The notes under the pieces are model-generated. The model made no database searches, was not told the DNA's origin, and worked only from the letters and a program-made list of their open reading frames with translations. The translations under genes and the position numbers were made by a program. This document shows positions 58,049-64,000 of a DNA stretch of 64,000 nucleotides, one piece after another. Positions within the stretch are counted from its first letter, which is position 1; every line of letters begins with the position of its first letter. Source of the stretch: Vitis vinifera (lineage: Eukaryota > Streptophyta > Magnoliopsida > Vitales > Vitaceae); NCBI RefSeq assembly GCF_030704535.1, contig NC_081810.1, positions 2,399,501 to 2,463,500 on the forward strand, read 5' to 3'.

Positions 58049-59235
58049 GTAAAATACCTAACATTTTGAAAAAGTATCCCACGTTATTAAATTATTTGAC
58101 AACATGTTAAGGATTCCACTATAGACTAAATATACATGTCTAAGAAGAGGTCAAAATAACTAATGTGAGAAAATATCAGGGTCTCAGAAAATCTTCCATG
58201 TAGCCATGTCAAATGGATGCCAGCAGCTAGCCTGCCGGCCATCAGTTGACAACGATAGCTAGGGCCAGCCGGTGGATTATTAATAATGATAATTGTAGGT
58301 CTTGGATCTCACATAGACATTTGTCTTCCTACCAAATATCAAGAGCTTGTATACATATTTACAGAATATTTGGCATAAAGTTGAAAAAACATTCCCAGAG
58401 TGAAGTTGGTTGATGTTAATAAAGTCTAGAAATTTAATATACTGAAATTGTATATAACTAGATATAAATCAATAACAATATAGATAAATGTATGCTTTTT
58501 ATGTGGATTTTTTTTTTGAGAGCCAAAAAATCATAAATTAATCAATGGATTAATTTCTTTGTGCCCTTTGTTCTTCTCTTCTATATATTAATTTGTCTTC
58601 CATTTCAGCCATGAATTATTGAAATTTTCTTCTATATGTTTTCCTTTTCTACATTTAAATTTCTAGTCATTGGTATAACTGCATTCTAGCTGCTTTTGTC
58701 TGGTTCGGTCCATGTATATGTACCTGTGATTATCAAGTTTGTCAATATAAGTTGGTTTAGGTTGTTCTTTTATGTTCATTAAAAGGACCGGATCCAAACC
58801 TCTAGCCAATAAAATAGTTGCAGTGACAATCAAAAAGTCATTTGTGAAGAAGAAAATAGGGTGATGAGGTATGAAATGTTCAAAGACATACTACTTAATA
58901 TATTTTTATCGATCTGCCATCAAGTTGGTTGAAATGGTTATAATAGTTAACTGGATGGCTCCATGTATATTCGGACAATGGTTGCCACCACTATCTGAAA
59001 TGGAACTATAAAATAAGAAATTTGTTGAGGCCATCTAGCTACAACTTATATACAATGTCAAATGTGAATTAGGTTAGTTGTTCTACACCATTTTTGCCAT
59101 CACTATCAGTCCACATTCATACCATCCATTCAGGTGCCAGCTAGGAATTAGAAGCTACTCGGAAAATTCATCATGATGTGCTTGAGATCGAGACATGAAT
59201 CGATAGGTTTTTAGATATTTAAGGATTATTTAATG

Positions 59236-62200
59236 TTTTTTTTTGTTAATAATTAAACCGAATAATTATAAATGGGGAGTACTCATTTGCTAAACAGCAT
59301 TCTGAATAAGCTAAGTTCTAGTTAGTTTGTTACTCTCTTCTTCCGGATGCTAGTCGATAGATGAAAATAGGGCCTTTGATTCAGCAAGTAAGAAGTTATG
59401 CTAACAAGCCAGATTGATTTAAATGATAAAGTAATAACAGTGTACAGTAACAGCAAAAAGAAAGTAGGGAACTTGGTTTAGAATTTTGCTTTCAATAAGA
59501 TCCAAATAGGAAGTTTTTTCGCTTCTAAAGTTGCATTCAAGAACATGGAGTTTCTAGTACTTATCAGAGTCATCCTTGAAGACCATACTATAGCCTGATG
59601 GGCAAGATATCATTACTTTCATTAGTTAATTTCTAAACTAGTATGGAAGATATCAGTAGGCAGTTTGCTCTCCATATTATAATACTATGTATGAAACGCA
59701 CCTCCAAATTGAGGTTTGTTTTGTTTTTAATAGGAAAAACTTTAATTAACAAGGAAAATTACTTGTAGCGATGAGTATATGAAGTCAGGATACATTTTTC
59801 CCATCAAGCCCAGGTAAAGATCAAAGGTCTAGAGCACCCAATCCAGCAGAAAAATTCCAAAATAAAAATAAAAATAATTAGATGAAAAAATATATCATTA
59901 ATTTCTTAATGCTCATTCCAAGCTTGATATGACTAGCTAGTACTGAGATTATTTAAGCAATTTTTTAGTGCCTACTTTGAATTTGGGAGGAGGAGACAGT
60001 GCAAGGAGATATATATTCTAGAGATCCTTGAAGTTTGAAATCTTCTTTCACTTATTGCAAAATGGTTAGGATATGTTGGGATAGTGAGTCTTGTATAGTT
60101 TGTTTATTGGCAATTTTGTTCCTTTTCATTCTAACTTAGGAATCTTTTTAGATATTGATTTACTCTCCATTGAAGATTCAAGGTTAAAGACACTACTATT
60201 CGTATGACTCTTTCCTTGGCATTGAGTCAATATTGGTCTATAAGGGAACTTGATGTTCATGCCACCTTTCTTAATGGTGACTTGTTTGAGCAAGTTTTCA
60301 TGACACATGGTTGATTCTATATGTATATATATTGCATGTAATGAGGGTAAAAATCACATCTTAGCTTATATTTTAGCACTAAACTCATTCCCCAAGTAGT
60401 CAATTGTATGGTACCTTATATATGCCCAATTTTCTCACATTTCCTTTTATTTGTTGATGTTTACAACTGCTTTCATGAATAATGATAGTCTTGAGATCCT
60501 CTTAGGACATTTTGTAGGCAAGAACAATGTATGAGTAGAGAAGGGTTACAGTCACATGAAGATCAATGGTGTAGTCCTATTTTGACTAGTCCAAAGTTTG
60601 AGGATGGTTAAGGGGGTTAGAAATGTTTAAATGAACTCAAATAAAAATTTTCACATTCTAGGCTCTTTAATGATCAATCTCACCAATTTTGAAAATATTT
60701 GGACATCACTTGCCTATGTAGAAAAATTGAAAAAAAATTGGTAAAAGATTGGAGAAGCGTTGAAGGAGTTAAAGAGCTTTTTGGAAAAAATGGCTCTAGG
60801 ATGGTGCCACCACAAGTTCAGACGTCATTTCCTTTCTACCCTAGCTCCATTTTGAGAAAAAGAAGCCTACCTACTAGAAACAATGGCATCAAGATGACAC
60901 TACCTTATTACCTTGCACCATTTTCTCCAAAACTACTATCATTTGTTTTAGAACTCTGAGAACATCCAGGACCCACATTTTTATTGGACTTTTTCCAAGC
61001 CACCATTGGACCTTCCACCTTGTATTTTATGCCTTCATATGTTATGCCACTTAGGGCAATGTGGGAGTACTTATTTAAAGAGATTTTACAATTGGAGAAG
61101 GGGATTTTGGGGGAAGGCCCTTTGGTGAGGAGCTCTTCTTCAACTTCCAACCTTGGGACTTGTTGCTACTTGAATCTTCATAATGTTTTTTAGCCTTTAA
61201 GAGTTTTTTAACATATTAAACTCCTTTATCTTGATTGTGTTTGCATTTAGTTATATTTATTCTCCAATTTTGTATAACTTTGAAGTTTAATCTTGGATTT
61301 CAATGGTTCTTATTTCATGTTTTGTTTTTTAATATTTATTTTAATTCAATTTTCATTTTGAGTAATGGATTAAGCTGAGGAGAAGGGGGTCCTTAGGACT
61401 TCCCTTATGCCCATGATATGATCCTTTAATCTTAGGTAATTAATTATTTATTCAACTTGTAAGTCAAACCTCTCCATTTTTAATTAGAATACCACGTCTT
61501 GATGATTGAAAATTAGAGTTTAGGGGTCCTCTTTAAGGATATCTCTCAAGTACTTAATGGTGAGATTCATTTTAACTTGAGGCAACCATTATTGAGCTCT
61601 TAATACTACAATTTGGAAAACAAATGAGTTGTGGGGTCTTTAAGAATTTCACATAGTGGTTCAACTCTCAAGTTTGAAGCATTAGGTTTAATTAAATGTG
61701 CTTGTGTTGAAAATTCTCCAACTGAGAATGCCTATAGATAATCTTGGTTGTGGTAGCTTAATTAGGGTCTTTTCATGGAAGGGAGCTTAAGAGACCCTCC
61801 TATCCTTAGCACTTTTTTTTTTTTTTCAAATCTTATAAAGTCAAATTTCAATTCAAATTCACTTGGTTTTTCCTCTATTTTCCATAAAATTCATCATTTT
61901 TTTTCTTTTTTTCTTTTTTCAAGCAATTGAGTGAAAGAGTTTGCCTAAAAAAAAAATTTACTTATCCTTTGATCTTTTCAATTCCCTTATACACCTAAGA
62001 CACCTCGTGATCAACATTCAATTCATTGGGATTTTAAAACTACAATCAACTCCCTATATTTGGGGAACCCCACTTTGGTATGCATATTTGGAAGCAGTCA
62101 ACACAACCCCTTAGTTTTGCAGGTCCTTCCCAACCCAATTTTGTTTGCAAACTTACCAAGGCGTTCCATGGTTTAAAGTAGGCTCTATGGGCTTAGTTTA

Positions 62201-62239
62201 CCAAGCTTAGTTCTGCCTTAGTTGAATGAGGTTTTTCTC
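59236..62239. other. Spacer between extensins 5 and 6, with retroelement debris
   Basis: It contains a copia reverse-transcriptase fragment near 60189-60313. The 60690-61200 part is less AT-rich with short frames on both strands and may be the 3' part of another LTR element, but nothing identifies it. The remainder is AT-rich. Unit C begins near 62240 with the CTCAACTTGAGAGCCAC segment shared with 50183 and 56106. Confidence 0.5.
60189..60313 (+). mobile_element. Ty1/copia reverse-transcriptase fragment
   Basis: In one + frame about 40 codons match the conserved core of copia reverse transcriptase (RVT_2), including LSLALSQ-W and LDV followed by FLNGDL and VFM. A stop ends it at 60311. No flanking integrase or RNase H is seen. 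It is a small, dead insertion fragment. Confidence 0.65.
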
Positions 62240-62676
62240 AACTTGAGAGCCACTTATTTCTATATGTTTGATTTCTTATTGTTTTCTATGTGGGCTTTGC
62301 TCACGAATGATTATTATAGATAACCCTCGGTGAAGTTTTGCTTTTGATCCATCCGGTCATAGCCATATATTCGTGTGTTCAAATCAATGTAAAAATTCCT
62401 TTTTATTTCAATATCACTAACATGCTAAGCAAACAGTGAATGAATAAATATCATCCAGCATAAAAAAATCAAGAGAAATATTACTTAGAATCATGACTCA
62501 TGAGTACATATAATATCAAAGCCACGAGCATGAAAAAAAGGCAAAGAATCTTGCATCCATGGGTCAAAACCCTTATTCTTAACGCCATTGTCATCTTTAA
62601 GGTTAAGTGGTCAGCAATGTGCCTCCAAAGAACATTTGGCTCCTTGTATCAATTACTCTTTCTATCAACCAATGAG

Positions 62677-62762
62677 CTGTAACAAAGATTATAAGAATAT
62701 AAATTCCATAAAAATGATAAAAACCATGAGTGAATAAGTTGAAATCTAAGTGTTATACTTGC
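62677..62762 (-). other. 3'-UTR intron of extensin 6, GC-AG type
   Basis: It is colinear with the introns of extensins 4 and 5 and also 86 bases. The donor reads GCAAGT (62762-62757) instead of GTAAGC/GTGAGT, and the acceptor reads TTTGTTACAG instead of TTTTTTGCAG. GC-AG introns are a known minor class spliced by the major spliceosome when the rest of the donor is strong. Confidence 0.55.
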
Positions 62763-62791
62763 ATAAAACAAGTAGAAATAGATTATTTTTT

Positions 62792-64000
62792 TTAGTAATA
62801 GTAGGGAGGTGGTGGTGATGGAGAAGGTGAAGATGAAGACTTGTAGTAATAGGATGGAGGGGGCCAGGGAGATGGTGGTGGAGGTGATTTGTAGTAATAA
62901 GGTGGGGGAGGCGATGGAGAAGGTGGTGGTGGAGACTTATAGACATATGGAGGAGGAGGTGATGGGGATGGAGGTGGTGGGGATTTATAAATGTAAGGAG
63001 GCGGAGGTGATGAAGAAGGTGGTGGTGGGGATTTGTAGACATATGGAGGAAGTGGAGATGGAGAGGGTGGTGGTGGTGATTTGTAAATATAAGGAGGGGG
63101 AGGTGATGGTGATGGAGGAGGTGGTGATTTATAGACATATGGAGTAGGTGGTGATGGTGAAGGTGGTGGCGGTGATTTGTAGATATAAGGAGGAGGTGGA
63201 GATTTGTAAACATATGGAGGTGGAGGTGAGGGAGATGGTGGTGGTGGAGATTTGTAAATATAAGGAGGGGGAGGTGATGGTGATGGAGGAGGTGGAGATT
63301 TATAAACGTAAGGAGGAGGAGGTGATGGAGATGGAGGAGGTGGAGACTTGTAAATGTAAGGAGGTGGTGATGGTGATTTGTAAATATAAGGAGGGGGAGG
63401 TGATGGTGATGGAGGCGGTGGCGATTTGTAATAGTAGGGAGGTGGAGGTGAGGGAGATGGTGGAGGTGGAGATTTATAGACATATGGAGGAGGTGGTGAT
63501 GGTGAAGGTGGTGGGGGTGATTTGTAGATGTAAGGCAGAGGAGGTGAAGGTGGTGGGGGTGATTTGTAGATGTAAGGCAGAGGAGGTGAAGGAGATGGAG
63601 GTGGGGATTTGTAAACATACGGTGGTGAAGGTGAGGGAGTTAGTGGTGGTGGGGATTTGTAAATGTAAGGTGGGGGAGGTGATGGTGATGGAGGAGGTGG
63701 AGACTTATAAACATAAGGAGGAAGAGGTGATGGAGATGGAGGAGGTTGAGACTTGTAAATGTAAGGAGGTGGTGGTAGTGATTTGTAAATATAAGGAGGG
63801 GGAGGTGATGGTGATGGAGGAGGTGGTGATTTGTAATAGAAAGGAGGTGGAGGTGATGGAGAAGGTGGTGGTGGTGATTTGTAGTAGTAAGGTGTTGGCG
63901 GAGATGAAGATGGAGGAGGTGGAGACTTGTAGTAGTATGGAGGATGTGGTGATGGAGAGGATGGGGGTGGTGACTTGTAGCGATAAGGTGGGTACTCTTG
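62792..64000 (-). CDS. Extensin 6 (partial; N-terminus beyond the window)
   Basis: It is a minus-strand extensin frame open without interruption from the window edge to a TAA at 62794-62792: 402 codons by my triplet count. The first visible residues ([13 protein letters not shown]) match residues about 42-54 of extensins 4 and 5, so only the signal peptide and about 40 residues are missing. The units are [13 protein letters not shown](I/V/Y)YK, with more decay than in the paralogues: LPYIYK, TPYVYK, QPPP, LTPSP and SSSPP changes, one Trp in the last SPSPPPP block (PWPPPSYYYK) and an Ser-rich SSSS run near the end. It ends YYY. A longer His/Leu-rich frame in the same DNA is a shadow. It is probably functional but under weaker constraint. 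Confidence 0.88.
   Translation of the reverse strand, partial: QEYPPYRYKSPPPSSPSPHPPYYYKSPPPPSSSPPTPYYYKSPPPPSPSPPPPFYYKSPPPPSPSPPPPYIYKSLPPPPYIYKSQPPPSPSPLPPYVYKSPPPPSPSPPPPYIYKSPPPLTPSPSPPYVYKSPPPSPSPPLPYIYKSPPPPSPPLPYIYKSPPPPSPSPPPPYVYKSPPPPSPSPPPPYYYKSPPPPSPSPPPPYIYKSPSPPPYIYKSPPPPSPSPPPPYVYKSPPPPSPSPPPPYIYKSPPPPSPSPPPPYVYKSPPPPYIYKSPPPPSPSPPTPYVYKSPPPPSPSPPPPYIYKSPPPPSPSPLPPYVYKSPPPPSSSPPPPYIYKSPPPPSPSPPPPYVYKSPPPPSPSPPPPYYYKSPPPPSPWPPPSYYYKSSSSPSPSPPPPYYY

Larger units (their letters stand above)
55528..59235. repeat. Segmental duplication unit B (carries extensin 5)
   Basis: This is the partner of 49695-53480, colinear over about 3.7 kb. Relative to unit A it has a short insertion near 58440-58540 and a deletion of the TA-run region and of parts of 52950-53130. 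Confidence 0.8.

Noticed and set aside
60699-61193. Overlapping + and - frames of 69-86 codons
   Set aside because: They overlap on both strands and none has a known motif. More likely eroded repeat sequence than a gene.

Overview
The window is nuclear DNA of a flowering plant. Genes are spliced with GT-AG introns, intergenic DNA is very AT-rich with many small transposon relics, there is a Pol III tRNA gene, and half the window is a cluster of extensin (cell-wall hydroxyproline-rich glycoprotein) genes. Gene content and codon style fit a woody eudicot, and Vitis-like is my best guess, but that is inference because no search was run.

Left part (1-31 kb), all genes on the + strand. (1) A mitochondrial ADP/ATP carrier with a 2.3 kb leader intron and three coding exons (3150-4873). 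(2) An intronless mitochondrial PPR protein of the PLS/E class that closely resembles SLO1 (8333-10393). (3) A decayed, intron-containing copy of the ADP/ATP carrier (about 11296-12130), just past the PPR gene. (4) A seven-exon RING-H2 E3 ligase of the BIG BROTHER type (19590-27363) with two long introns. Between them lie AT-rich spacers, tandem duplications and small inverted-repeat elements.

Right part (29.9-64 kb): six extensin genes. Two are on + (29957-31645, 39188-40369). Four are on - (45812-47461, 50723-51946, 56623-57882, and 62792 to the window end, cut off at its N-terminus). All encode a signal peptide followed by SP4-Y-rich modules. The two + genes use KH-containing modules (KHSPPPP, KHVEHPP). 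The four - genes use SPSPPPP modules and share a short 3'-UTR intron. The genes at 50.7 and 56.6 kb lie in a duplicated segment of about 3.7 kb, and the sixth gene starts a third, partial copy. Retroelement debris fills the gaps between copies. A tRNA-Leu(CAA) gene sits between the + and - groups.

The main finding beyond the gene list is shared promoter architecture. Five extensin genes have a similar GATCACTATA(A/T)A core promoter, with a CTTGACTT-like box and a TTAGTGGGA-type box about 115-125 bp upstream of the TATA box. A promoter-like fragment of the same kind at about 33278-33720 has no gene behind it. I found no convincing evidence for a wholly new biological system. The most notable items are this promoter module, the orphan promoter, the 3'-UTR intron whose donor has become GC in the sixth gene, the V/I-alternating higher-order repeats, and the carrier pseudogene.
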